The notes beneath the pieces are model-generated. The model did not search any database, was not told the DNA's origin, and saw nothing but the letters and a program-made list of their open reading frames with translations. 58,798 bases of DNA from Bifidobacterium margollesii (GTDB lineage: Bacteria > Actinomycetota > Actinomycetes > Actinomycetales > Bifidobacteriaceae), in the NCBI RefSeq assembly GCF_002860355.1, contig NZ_NMWU01000028.1, positions 1 to 58,798 of the forward strand, given 5' to 3'. Below are positions 8,766 through 18,754 of the stretch, piece after piece. The position numbers and the translations under genes are program-made. Each line of letters starts with the position of its first letter. Within the stretch, counting starts at the first letter, position 1.

Positions 8766-10169
8766 CTACGCCTCCTTCGCCTCCTTATTCTCCGCATTGC
8801 GGCGAGCCACGCCCTCCATGATCTCGGCGTACTTCTTGTCGATGTCATAGAAGCACAGGATCACGATGCTCACCACGAACAGTGCGATCGGAATCCACAC
8901 GTAGATCTGGTAGATCGAGTTGATGGCGCTGGCCGACTGCTCGGCCTTGGTGCCGTCGTATCCGCCCCAGCCGAGCACCCAGCCGGTGAGCGCGGTGCCG
9001 ACGCCCACGCCGATCTTCTGGCCGAGCGAGCCTCCGGAATACAGCAGACCCTCGTTGCGCACGCCGGTCTTGGCGTAACCATATTCAATGGTGTCGGGGA
9101 ACAGCGCCCACACCGCACCGAGCATCGGGCCGTATCCGATGCCCTTCACGATCTGCGTGAACATGATGAATCCGAAGCTGCTCGGCATGAGCATGGGCAG
9201 CGCGTAGCCGATGATGCTCACCACGGAGGCGGCCAGCAGCACGCGGGTCTTGCCGTACTTCTCGTACAGCTTCGCGCACACCACGAGCATCACCATGCAC
9301 GGCGCGAGGTAGCCGATCGACAGTACGCCCACGTATCCGGCATCGTTGAGGATGTACTTGGCGTAGTACACGAGCGAACCCTGCGTCAGCGCGTACATCA
9401 CGCTCCACACCACGAAGAAGCCGAAGGCAAGGAACCAGTACTTGTTCTGCGCGAGCGCCTTGAGGCTGATCGACAGCGGGATCTTCTCCTTGTGAGGCTG
9501 CTGCACGCGCTCCCGCTGGGTTTTGAACACGATGAGCAGCAACACCACGCCGATTGCGGCGAGGATCGCATACGTCCACACCCAGGAGCTCTGCTTGTTG
9601 CCGAAGGCGTTGACCAGCGGCAGCGTGAGATTGGTGACGATCAGCACACCGATCTGCGCGAGGAACATGCGGGCGAGGTTGAACTTTTCGCGCTGACCCT
9701 GATCCTGAGTAACCAGCGAATTCAGCGTGCCGTATGGGATGGCGATGGACGAGAACGCCACCATCAGCAGATTGTATGAAACGAAGATATAGACCACCTT
9801 CACCGTGTCGGACACGTTCGCGGGCACTGCGAACAGCAGTGCGGTCAGTATGGCGAGCGGCACACAGCCGAATAGCAGCCACGGACGGGTCTTGCCCCAG
9901 CGGGAGCTGGTTTTGTCCACCAGCGAGCCGACGCACACGTCGATCACGCCGTCGAATGAGCGGGAGAACAGCATCAGCGTGCCGATGATCGTGGCGGAGA
10001 CACCTACCACGTCGGTGTAGAAGTACACCACATACATGCCCAGCGAGGCGAAGGTGAAGTTGATGGCCATGTCGCCGATGCCATAGCCGGCATAGTCTTT
10101 AAGTCCCAGATTCTGTTTCATGGATTGCATGACGGATGGCGATGAGGCGGTTGATTGCGTTGCAGTCAT
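8766..10169 (-). CDS. GPH-family glycoside:cation symporter
   Basis: The 467-residue protein has twelve predicted membrane segments. It shows GPH (glycoside-pentoside-hexuronide) features: GYGIGDMAINFTFASLGMY near the N-terminus, DVCVGSLVDKTSSRWGKTRP in the first cytoplasmic loop and FPDTIEYG in the second half. It would import a sugar or short glycoside with H+ or Na+. The start MTATQSTASS was chosen over an upstream ATG because of the AAAGAGA site. It lies downstream of the GH51 gene on the same strand, 278 bases away and past a hairpin, so the pair probably handles arabinosides together. It is paralogous to the symporter at 16697. Confidence 0.88.
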   Translation of the reverse strand: MTATQSTASSPSVMQSMKQNLGLKDYAGYGIGDMAINFTFASLGMYVVYFYTDVVGVSATIIGTLMLFSRSFDGVIDVCVGSLVDKTSSRWGKTRPWLLFGCVPLAILTALLFAVPANVSDTVKVVYIFVSYNLLMVAFSSIAIPYGTLNSLVTQDQGQREKFNLARMFLAQIGVLIVTNLTLPLVNAFGNKQSSWVWTYAILAAIGVVLLLIVFKTQRERVQQPHKEKIPLSISLKALAQNKYWFLAFGFFVVWSVMYALTQGSLVYYAKYILNDAGYVGVLSIGYLAPCMVMLVVCAKLYEKYGKTRVLLAASVVSIIGYALPMLMPSSFGFIMFTQIVKGIGYGPMLGAVWALFPDTIEYGYAKTGVRNEGLLYSGGSLGQKIGVGVGTALTGWVLGWGGYDGTKAEQSASAINSIYQIYVWIPIALFVVSIVILCFYDIDKKYAEIMEGVARRNAENKEAKEA

Positions 10170-10353
10170 CGTTGTCTCTTTTCTCTGATGGTGATGACGG
10201 TTCCCTGATTGGGAATCGAGCATGGTGGGCGATCCGGGCATGGCTTCGCACACCGGTATATGCGATATATGAAATTGCGGATTCGCATAGATGAGACGGC
10301 CGTCCGGCAGCTGTGCTGCATTGCAGCCACCGGACGAATCGTCATGATGACGG

Positions 10354-10375
10354 AAACCGGATCGCGGTCCGGTTT
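10354..10375 (-). terminator. Hairpin downstream of the arabinofuranosidase gene
   Basis: AAACCGGA (10354-10361) pairs with TCCGGTTT (10368-10375) over a 6-base loop. It sits about 70-95 bases past the GH51 stop and before the symporter, so it may reduce readthrough between the two genes. Confidence 0.45.
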
Positions 10376-10447
10376 TCAGAGAGGGCGGAAAACCACCCCT
10401 TGGTCAATCGGCCCCTCCGACCGCCCTCGGCCGGGGGTCAGCGATAA

Positions 10448-12046
10448 TCAGATCTCGTAGATCAGGACGTTCCAGGAGGCGGCGGGGAGCTCCACGACAT
10501 CGGAAGCACCCTCCGCAGCCCCGGAGGCGCCCACCGGCAGTTCTGCCGGAACCACGGTGTCCGGATGCTCGAAGGTGTTGCGCGCCTTGAGGTCGTCGCC
10601 GGTCAGCACCTCGTGCTTCACCAGCTTCGGCGCAGCCCCACCGAATCCGCGGAATTCCAGGGCGAACGAGGCTGCGGATTCCAGATCGGAGTTCAGGGCG
10701 AACACGCGGATCTGTCCGGCCTGCTCATCCGAGACCGCGGCGGCGACCACGCCGGGCAGCTCGCCCATGCGCGTGGACTGCGTCGGCCCGGAGTACACCC
10801 CCTTAAGCACGGTGCCGCGACCATAGCGGGTCAGGTCGGCGAACGGGTAGAAGATCGTCTGCTTGAGCAGGTTGCCGTCCTCGTCGGTGGTGATCGGCGC
10901 GATCACGTTGATCAGCTGGGCTAGGCAGGCGATCGAGACGATGTCGATGTTGTTGAGGATCGACAGGCCCAGTCCGCCGACGGTCAGCGCGTCGAGCAGC
11001 GAGTACTTCTCCTGCAGGATCGGCGGATGCTCCTCCCACTTGCCGGCGCTGGTGAGCTCGAACGTGGTCTTGCCGTTGAGGTCCTCCATGGAGTCCATCT
11101 TGATGTCCTGGAAGTTCCACACGTTCCATTCGTCGAGGCAGATCTTCACGTCCTTGGTCTCGTGCAGCTTGTCCTTCGAAAGCTGGATCGCGTGACGGGT
11201 GTTGTTGATGTGGTTGTCGAGCTCCTTCCACGATGCGAGGAAGTCCACGTCGTTGATGTCGCGCGACTGCATGGTGTAGTAGTGCGTGGAGACGTAGTCG
11301 ACGTACCGGTACAGTTCGCGCAGCACGCTCACATCCCAGTCGAGGTACTCGGGCAGCATTTCGTAGCTGGTACCGCACACCACGAGCTTGATGTCCTGAT
11401 CCACCCACTTCATCATCTTGGCGGCTTCGCGCGCCTTCTTGGCGTAGTCCTCGGCGGAAAGGTGGCCGGCCTGCCACGAGCCCTCCATCTCGTTGCCCAG
11501 GCACCAGTACTTCACGTTGTACGGTTCGCGGTGGCCGTTCTTGATGCGCAGGTCGCTCCAGTAGGTGCCGGAGTCGTGGTTGCAGTATTCCACCAGTTCG
11601 GCGGCGGAGCGGATCGTGCCGGTGCCGAGGTTCACGGCGATCATCGGCTCCACGCCCACCTCCTCGCACCACTGGCAGAAGTCGTCGATGCCGAACTGGT
11701 TGGTTTCGATGCTCGACCATGCGAATTCCATGGTCTTCCTCCGCTCCGACTTCGGGCCGATGCCGTCCTTCCAGTCGTAGTTGGAGACGAAGTTGCCGCC
11801 CGGGTAGCGGATCACGCCGAGGTTGAGGTCCTTGACGACCTGCTTGACGTCGTTGCGGAAGCCCTTCTCGTCGGAGTACGGCTTGCCGGGATCGTAGATG
11901 CCCTCGTAGATGGAGCGGCCCAGATGCTCGGTGAACGAGCTCCACACCTTGTCGTCGATGGCACCGACCGTGAAGTCCTTGTCGAAGATGTATGTTGCGG
12001 TTTTGTTCGCGTTGGCCGCATTGGCCGTGACGTTTGCAGTGGTCAT
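10448..12046 (-). CDS. abfA: Alpha-L-arabinofuranosidase, GH51
   Basis: The 532-residue retaining glycosidase releases terminal alpha-L-arabinofuranose from arabino-oligosaccharides. The acid/base Glu186 lies in LGNEMEG and the nucleophile Glu306 in CLDEWNVW, both on a (beta/alpha)8 barrel, with a beta-sandwich C-terminus. The N-terminal IYEGIYDPG and RYPGGNFVSNYDW are GH51 signatures. No signal peptide is present, so it acts inside the cell on imported oligosaccharides. The start MTTANVTANA follows AAGGGG. It is divergent from a LacI regulator and upstream of a GPH symporter: a compact arabinoside-utilisation cluster. Confidence 0.93.
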   Translation of the reverse strand: MTTANVTANAANANKTATYIFDKDFTVGAIDDKVWSSFTEHLGRSIYEGIYDPGKPYSDEKGFRNDVKQVVKDLNLGVIRYPGGNFVSNYDWKDGIGPKSERRKTMEFAWSSIETNQFGIDDFCQWCEEVGVEPMIAVNLGTGTIRSAAELVEYCNHDSGTYWSDLRIKNGHREPYNVKYWCLGNEMEGSWQAGHLSAEDYAKKAREAAKMMKWVDQDIKLVVCGTSYEMLPEYLDWDVSVLRELYRYVDYVSTHYYTMQSRDINDVDFLASWKELDNHINNTRHAIQLSKDKLHETKDVKICLDEWNVWNFQDIKMDSMEDLNGKTTFELTSAGKWEEHPPILQEKYSLLDALTVGGLGLSILNNIDIVSIACLAQLINVIAPITTDEDGNLLKQTIFYPFADLTRYGRGTVLKGVYSGPTQSTRMGELPGVVAAAVSDEQAGQIRVFALNSDLESAASFALEFRGFGGAAPKLVKHEVLTGDDLKARNTFEHPDTVVPAELPVGASGAAEGASDVVELPAASWNVLIYEI

Positions 12047-12091
12047 CGTCAACCCCTTAGTTAGTATTTGCCGACCGTCGTCCGTGACAGT

Positions 12092-12144
12092 CGTGACAGC
12101 TACACCGTCACGAAATATTATACGCACTTTTGTTTATATAGCAA
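12092..12144 (-). promoter_or_regulatory. Promoter and probable LacI-family operator of abfA
   Basis: On the minus strand TTGCTA (-35, 12139-12144) and TATAAT (-10, 12117-12122) are 16 bases apart. Immediately downstream is the inverted pair CGTGAC-N9-GTCACG (12092-12112); another CGTGAC lies at 12083 and a GTCACG at 12217-12222, touching the TATAAT (12224-12229) of the divergent regulator. A repressor bound here could control both genes. Binding by the adjacent LacI protein is inferred. Confidence 0.6.
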
Positions 12145-12253
12145 AATATTTTAAAGAAATATTTCTCTCCCGAGCGGGATCACGCACCGCCACTCCAGCA
12201 ATATCCACTCCTAACCGTCACGCTATAATCCTTGTAGCCGTTGAACAAGTGGG

Positions 12254-13288
12254 ATGGAAACCGTGGTACAGGAACAGAACGCACCGAAAAGCAAAATGAC
12301 CGTGGCCGACATCGCCGCAATCGCCCAGGTCTCCGCCCCCACCGTCTCCAAGGTGATCAACGGCCGGTCGGGCGTCTCCGACGCCACCCGCGAACGGATC
12401 CTGACGATTCTCAAGGAGCACAACTACGTCTCCCCCGTCTCCCCCAGTTCGCGCAAAACCGGCATCATCGAACTGCTGATCTCCCACCCGCACACCGCAT
12501 GGGCCGACGAAATCCTCGTCGGCACGCTGGCGGGTCTCGAAGGATCGGGATACACCCCCGCCGTGTCCAGCTGCCCGCCGGTGGAATGGAGCTTCGACCC
12601 GTGGATCGACGCGGCCGTGCAGCACGGCGCTTCGGGCGCCATGATCTGCCTGGCAAACATTCCCCCGGCCAGCATCGAGCGCCTGCGCAAGGCGGGCATC
12701 AAGGTCATGCTTGTGGACCCGACCGGCGTGGTGCCGCAGGACGTGTCGATGATCGGATCGTCCGACTATCAAGGAGCAAACGACGCCACCCGGCATCTGG
12801 TGCAGCTCGGACACAAGCGCATCGCATTTCTCAAGGGTCCGGACGACTGGCGCACCTGCCGCGCCCGATTCAACGGCTACCGGTCGATGATGGAGGAGGC
12901 CGGTCTGCCGATCGACCCGGATCTGGTGACCGGCAGCGTGTACTACTACGAGGACGGATACGAATGCGGGCAGAGGCTGTTCGCCATGCCCGATCCGCCC
13001 ACCGCCGTGTTCGCGTCCAGCGACATGCAGGCGGCCGGACTGTATCAGGCGGCGCAGGAGGCCGGACTGACCATCCCGGACGACGTGTCGATCATCGGAT
13101 TCGACGACCTGCCGTATGTGCAGTTCCTCAGCCCGCGGCTGACCACCGTGCACCATGCGATTCAGGACATGGCTCGGCTGGGCGCACGGTCATTGGTGAA
13201 GATGATCAACGGCAACGAATCGCTGACCCGGATCGATCTGCTCACGCATCTGGAGGTTCGCGGCAGCACGGCCCCGCCGAAGCGGTAG
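12254..13288 (+). CDS. LacI-family transcriptional regulator of the arabinoside cluster
   Basis: The 344-residue protein has an N-terminal LacI helix-turn-helix (TVADIAAIAQVSAPTVSKVI) followed by a periplasmic-binding-protein-like effector domain (GHKRIAFLKGP, SDMQAAGLYQAAQEAG, VSIIGFDDLPYVQFLSP). It sits divergently from abfA with shared GTCACG half-sites in the 207-bp gap, so it most likely represses abfA and the symporter until an arabinose-derived ligand binds. The ATG at 12254 has only a weak ribosome site; ATG at 12296 is an alternative start that would trim the disordered N-terminus. Confidence 0.88.
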   Translation: METVVQEQNAPKSKMTVADIAAIAQVSAPTVSKVINGRSGVSDATRERILTILKEHNYVSPVSPSSRKTGIIELLISHPHTAWADEILVGTLAGLEGSGYTPAVSSCPPVEWSFDPWIDAAVQHGASGAMICLANIPPASIERLRKAGIKVMLVDPTGVVPQDVSMIGSSDYQGANDATRHLVQLGHKRIAFLKGPDDWRTCRARFNGYRSMMEEAGLPIDPDLVTGSVYYYEDGYECGQRLFAMPDPPTAVFASSDMQAAGLYQAAQEAGLTIPDDVSIIGFDDLPYVQFLSPRLTTVHHAIQDMARLGARSLVKMINGNESLTRIDLLTHLEVRGSTAPPKR

Positions 13289-13329
13289 GAAACCGGCCGG
13301 CGTCCGGCCTCCGGGCTACGGTCTCCGTG

Positions 13330-13719
13330 CTACAGCACGCTCATCAGCTGCCAGCCGAGGGCCGCGCAGACCAGCGGCACCACCATGCAGGCGATCAGAT
13401 AGTAGCCCGACATCGAAAGCCGGTGATTCCGTCCCAGCGACACCACTTCATTGATCGCGGTGGAGAACGTGGAGAGTCCTCCGAGGAATCCGGTCGCCGC
13501 CATCAGATGCCACGGTTCGGGGAACGCGGCGGATGCTGCGGCGAAGCCCGCCATGCCGGCAAGCAGCGACGCGATGATGTTGATCACCAGCGTGGACAGC
13601 GGAAACGCGCTCTTCCACGACAGCTTGATGGCGGTATCGAGCACGAAGCGCAGCGTGGCACCGAACCCGCCGCACACGCAGACGGCCAGAAACGTCAGCA
13701 CTGAAACCATGAAACTCAT
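13330..13719 (-). CDS. crcB: Fluoride channel subunit FluC/CrcB (second of pair)
   Basis: The 129-residue, four-helix protein carries GGFGATLRFVLD near the N-terminus and GFLGGLSTFSTAINE in helix 3, the conserved CrcB/FluC elements that line the fluoride pore. FluC channels work as dual-topology or hetero-dimers, and two genes in tandem are typical of Gram-positives. Its ATG overlaps the stop of the upstream crcB by four bases (ATGA), implying translational coupling. It exports fluoride from the cytoplasm. Confidence 0.93.
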   Translation of the reverse strand: MSFMVSVLTFLAVCVCGGFGATLRFVLDTAIKLSWKSAFPLSTLVINIIASLLAGMAGFAAASAAFPEPWHLMAATGFLGGLSTFSTAINEVVSLGRNHRLSMSGYYLIACMVVPLVCAALGWQLMSVL

Positions 13720-14264
13720 CGTCCGGCCTCCTCGTCGCCAAGCTCTGCGCTCACCTCGGCGTCCACCACGGCATCCTCACGGCGCCTCGCCAATGCCAAC
13801 GCCAGTCGCACGCCGAAATACGCGAACAGCACACCGAAGCCGAAGCTGAGCAGCACATACACCAGCACGCCGAAGATATTGCCGCGAGCCAGATCGCCGA
13901 ACTGTTCGAACGCCAGCGTGCTCATGGTAGAAAGCCCGCCGCACATGCCCATGCCGAATCCGCGGGACACCAGCTCGCGGCTGCGCTTGCGAATCCAGAG
14001 GGCCTGCGACATGTAGGCGGCGAGGGCCGCGTAGATGAAGCATGCCACGATGTTGGCCGTGAACGTGCCGAGATGGATGGCCGACCAGACGCCGCCATCG
14101 CTCGCTCCGGCTGCCGAACCGCCAGACGCCGTGGCCGCATTGGCCAGCGAAAGCCCGTATCTCATGCCCGTGCCCAGGCATCCTCCGAGAAACACCACAA
14201 GATAGATCATCGGATCGGCGAGCGGAGGCCGTTGCTCCGCAGAGCCGACGGGGATTCCTGCCAT
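13716..14264 (-). CDS. crcB: Fluoride channel subunit FluC/CrcB (first of pair)
   Basis: The 182-residue protein has GGCLGTGMRYGLSLA and GMCGGLSTMSTLAFEQ in the conserved helices. It is longer than the family norm of about 125, with a roughly 20-residue Gly/Ala/Ser insertion after helix 1 and an acidic tail. It starts at MAGIPVGSAE behind GAGAGGAAGG. I looked for a fluoride riboswitch upstream and did not find the conserved GATG/ACCGC/GCTGATG blocks. Confidence 0.9.
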   Translation of the reverse strand: MAGIPVGSAEQRPPLADPMIYLVVFLGGCLGTGMRYGLSLANAATASGGSAAGASDGGVWSAIHLGTFTANIVACFIYAALAAYMSQALWIRKRSRELVSRGFGMGMCGGLSTMSTLAFEQFGDLARGNIFGVLVYVLLSFGFGVLFAYFGVRLALALARRREDAVVDAEVSAELGDEEAGR

Positions 14265-14793
14265 GTCTTTTCCTTCCTCTCCATCGTGGAAGGCGACAAG
14301 CAGAACAACGAGAATGCGCATCCGCTGAATTCGACCATCCACGATGCCTGCCATGCATGTTCCACACATGCCACACACATCATCAACCCGCGCGACTGCA
14401 CACGAATGCGCCCCTCGCACAGGCGTTCTGCATACGATCTTCGGCGGAACCGAGCATCGTCTGTCGAATTGTAGGAACCATCAGCGGAAATGCGGTTCAG
14501 ACATTCGGCGTCATGCCTCACGATCGCCACGCATTCAGCGCGTCGAATCGATGCCGAACATCTCGGTGAGTTCCATCACCGGGCAACAATATACGCCGAT
14601 CGCCCCCACAAGGCAATCGGCGTTTCCACGAGACAGAAAAACCCGAGTTGTGAGGCTTCATTCTTCAGACACCGCATAAATCGCTTCGAAGGCACGCTGA
14701 AAACCTTGCAATTTCAACGGCGCTTTGCTGCAGAGCGATCACTTTCGCGGAACAAAGCCTCACAACTCGGGGTTTTGAGGGTTTTTGAATGCG
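14265..14793. repeat. Intergenic region with a long-range inverted repeat around a 15-mer core
   Basis: No gene is supported here. CCCGAGTTGTGAGGCTT (14642-14658) is perfectly inverted at 14755-14771, enclosing 96 bases. In the middle is CTTGCAATTTCAACG (14705-14719), the 15-mer seen in other repeat loci. A separate hairpin with 8-bp arms ACGCCGAT (14593-14600) and ATCGGCGT (14616-14623) lies just left. The right arm lies 23 bases from the purA stop and could terminate that transcript. Confidence 0.7.
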
Positions 14794-16530
<1,737 letters not shown>

Positions 16531-16536
16531 TCGATG

Positions 16537-16585
16537 TTGACTTTGCATCGAACCTTCCTATTATTCGAACTGCGTTAGCGCTAAC
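16537..16585 (+). promoter_or_regulatory. Promoter and palindromic LacI-type operator of the orphan GPH symporter
   Basis: TTGACT (16537-16542) and TATTAT (16559-16564) are 16 bases apart. Ten bases further is the perfect 12-bp palindrome GTTAGCGCTAAC (16574-16585), the form typical of LacI-family operators. Its position just past the -10 would block initiation or early elongation. The cognate regulator is not adjacent. Confidence 0.75.
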
Positions 16586-16696
16586 AAGGGCGTTACACCG
16601 GACGTCGCGGTACGGTCAGCAACGACATCGCACCCTGTGGCCCCGGCCCGTCGCACCCCGAAGAGCGCAATGTGGTGATCGATTTTAGGGAGAACA

Positions 16697-18136
16697 ATGA
16701 GTAGCTCGATAACATCAAGCTTCAAGGAGAAGCTGGGCTTCAAGGACTATGTGTTCTACGGCTTCGGCGATATGGCCATCAACTTCACGTTCGGCTCTTT
16801 GGGCATGTTCGTGGTGTACTTCTACACGGATGTCGTCGGCATTTCCGCCGCCGCGGTCGGCACGCTGATGCTGATCTCGCGTTCCTTCGACGGCATCATC
16901 GACGTGTGCGTCGGAACGCTGGTCGACAAGACCCATTCCAAGTGGGGCAAGGCCCGTCCGTGGCTGCTGTTCGGCGCCATTCCGTTCGGCATCCTGACCG
17001 TCACGCTGTTCGCCGTGCCGCAGAACGCCTCCGATACCACGAAGATCATCTACATCTTCATTTCCTACAACCTCCTGATGGTCGCGTTCTCGTCGATGGC
17101 CATCCCGTACGGCACCCTGAACTCGCTGGTCACTCAGGATCAGGAGCAGCGTGAGAAGCTCAACCTCTCCCGTATGTTCCTCGCCCAGATCGGTATTCTG
17201 ATCATCACCAACGCCACCATGCCGCTGGTCAACGCCTTCGGCGGCGGCCAGATGGGCTGGGTGCTCGCCTACACCGTGCTGTCGATCGTCGCCTGCGCCC
17301 TGTTCTGGACCGTGTTCGGCACCCAGAAGGAGCGCGTGAAGGTCGCCAAGGGCACCAAGAAGAACAGCCGCTACCCGTTCAAGGTGGAGGTCAAGGCCTG
17401 GCTGAAGAACAAGTACTGGTTCATGGCCTTCGGTTTCCTGGCGTTCTTCCACGTCGCCTACTCGCTGACCCAGGGCTCGCTGGTCTACTACGCCAAGTAC
17501 TACCTGCACCAGCCCGACGCCGTCGGCGTGCTCACCCTCGCCTACCTGCTGCCCGCCATGGTCGGCATCCTCGCCTGCACCAAGCTGTTCCCGAAGTTCG
17601 GCAAGACCAAGGTCGTCATCGTCTGCCTGGTCGTGTCGATCATCGCCTACGTGCTGCCGCTGTTCGGCAAGGAAAGCTACAGCTTCATCGTGTTCACCCA
17701 GATCGTGAAGGGCATCGTCTACGGCCCGATCCTGGGCTCCATCTGGGCCTTCTTCCCCGACACCATCGAGTACGGCTACTGGAAGACCAAGATCCGTGTT
17801 GAGGGTCTGCTCTACTCCGGTGGTTCGCTCGGCCAGAAGATCGGTCTGGGCATCGGAACCGCCATGGTCGGCTGGGTGCTGGCCGCCGGCGGCTACGACG
17901 GTGAAAAGGCCGTGCAGACCGCTTCCGCCATGAACGCCATCGACATGATCTATGTGTGGCTGCCGATCATCTTCTTCGCCGTCTGCATCGTGCTGATGGC
18001 CATGTACCGCATCGACAAGATCTTCCCGCAGGTCATGTCCGATCTGGCCGAGTGGAAGACCAACGGCGCCCCGAAGCCGGATCCGGAATTCCAGAAGCTG
18101 CTGGATGAGGCCGACGCCAAGGTTTCCGATAAGTAG
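16697..18136 (+). CDS. GPH-family glycoside:cation symporter (orphan)
   Basis: The 479-residue, twelve-helix symporter shows DYVFYGFGDMAINFTFGSLG, DVCVGTLVDKTHSKWGKARP and FPDTIEYGYWKTK, colinear with the symporter at 8766. No glycosidase neighbours it; it has its own strong promoter with a LacI-type operator and ends in a strong terminator. Codons are strongly biased to C-ending triplets, suggesting high expression. The transported sugar is unknown; GPH members in bifidobacteria often carry galactosides or arabinosides. Ribosome site AGGGAG precedes the ATG. Confidence 0.9.
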   Translation: MSSSITSSFKEKLGFKDYVFYGFGDMAINFTFGSLGMFVVYFYTDVVGISAAAVGTLMLISRSFDGIIDVCVGTLVDKTHSKWGKARPWLLFGAIPFGILTVTLFAVPQNASDTTKIIYIFISYNLLMVAFSSMAIPYGTLNSLVTQDQEQREKLNLSRMFLAQIGILIITNATMPLVNAFGGGQMGWVLAYTVLSIVACALFWTVFGTQKERVKVAKGTKKNSRYPFKVEVKAWLKNKYWFMAFGFLAFFHVAYSLTQGSLVYYAKYYLHQPDAVGVLTLAYLLPAMVGILACTKLFPKFGKTKVVIVCLVVSIIAYVLPLFGKESYSFIVFTQIVKGIVYGPILGSIWAFFPDTIEYGYWKTKIRVEGLLYSGGSLGQKIGLGIGTAMVGWVLAAGGYDGEKAVQTASAMNAIDMIYVWLPIIFFAVCIVLMAMYRIDKIFPQVMSDLAEWKTNGAPKPDPEFQKLLDEADAKVSDK

Positions 18137-18211
18137 TGATTTGCTGATCGATCGGCCGGGTCGACGATAACCGCCGGCCGGTTCGATCGCATCTACCGAC
18201 TGATTTCACGA

Positions 18212-18247
18212 AAAAGGCCGGACCGCTTTCGAGTGGTCCGGCCTTTT
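18212..18247 (+). terminator. Rho-independent terminator of the orphan symporter
   Basis: AAAAGGCCGGACC (18212-18224) pairs with GGTCCGGCCTTTT (18235-18247), a 13-bp perfect stem with a 10-base loop ending in TTTT. It works in either direction. Confidence 0.92.
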
Positions 18248-18282
18248 GCTATCCTGCGCTATCCTGCGCCACGCACGCAGGT

Positions 18283-18424
18283 CCGAGCGACCCGGTTGAC
18301 GGCACCCGGCTCAGCTGTTCAGGTACCGGGTTCGCAGCAGATCGTAGATCGCGGGGGTGCCGGCGAGCACGGCGGTTTCCATCGCATGGCCCAGACCGCC
18401 GCCGTTCCAATCGCCGACCTTGCC
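18283..18424. repeat. 142-bp perfect direct repeat, copy 1 (IMPase 3' end)
   Basis: These 142 bases are identical to 23043-23184, in the same orientation, with no mismatch. The shared block contains the last 38 codons of the inositol-monophosphatase-family gene, its stop and 28 bases beyond. A further 38 identical bases (18437-18474 = 23804-23841) come from the 5' part of that gene. Confidence 0.97.
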
Positions 18425-18504
18425 GCCCTCCACACATACCGTTCCGCGGCCTCCCGAACGATCGACTCCACGTCCGCGATCTTCACCGGGGTCACCAATC
18501 CCAT
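18311..18504 (-). pseudogene. Internally deleted inositol-monophosphatase-family gene
   Basis: On the minus strand a 5' fragment encoding ADVESIVREAAERYV (about 18430-18504, with ATG at 18502-18504) is joined to the final part of the gene (GLGHAMETAVLAGTPAIYDL) ending at 18311. About 620 bases present in the intact copy at 23071 are missing, including all catalytic motifs, and the junction shifts the frame. The 3' part is identical to the intact gene, so duplication or conversion is recent. The few residues before the join (VKIADVES instead of VTMTDVES) differ, hinting that a diverged paralogue once lay here. Confidence 0.85.
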
Positions 18505-18609
18505 AACACGTCTCAGGATATGAGTTGCGTTACAAGGCGTGGCCGAAGGCACCCGTCTGTACACGTCGCTTTCGGAGATGTGCAGTATCAGTCTGAATTC
18601 AGAGATCGA

Positions 18610-18730
18610 TTTAACTTTCTTTAACTTTCCATAGCGCCAGACTCCGAGATCACCAGCCACTTCGCGCAAATTGAAGAACCTTGTATTATCGGCATTTCTG
18701 ACACCCCGCAAGCATATGATTTAACTTTCC
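18610..18730 (+). promoter_or_regulatory. Three copies of TTTAACTTTC upstream of the AlbA gene
   Basis: TTTAACTTTC occurs at 18610-18619, 18620-18629 (contiguous) and 18720-18729, the last about 25 bases before the AlbA start. The surrounding sequence is AT-rich. They may be regulator-binding iterons or promoter elements; no protein is assigned. Confidence 0.5.
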
Positions 18731-18754
18731 TCATTAATAGCGAAGTTGCATAAT

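Noticed and set aside
8603-8848. N-terminal extension of the ClC protein
   Set aside because: The Arg-rich stretch overlaps the 3' end of the neighbouring symporter gene; a TTG with a strong ribosome site starts right before the conserved part.
14265-14540. Fluoride riboswitch upstream of the crcB pair
   Set aside because: I searched the minus strand for the conserved GATG, ACCGC and GCTGATG blocks in order and did not find them.
18283-18424. Phage or integron attachment site
   Set aside because: The gene-end location fits, but there is no integrase in the bracketed segment and 142 bp is long for an att core, so I call it only a direct repeat.
18319-18711. 130-residue minus-strand frame as a real gene
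   Set aside because: It crosses the deletion junction of the inositol-monophosphatase remnant and changes frame relative to it; only a short middle part matches the family.
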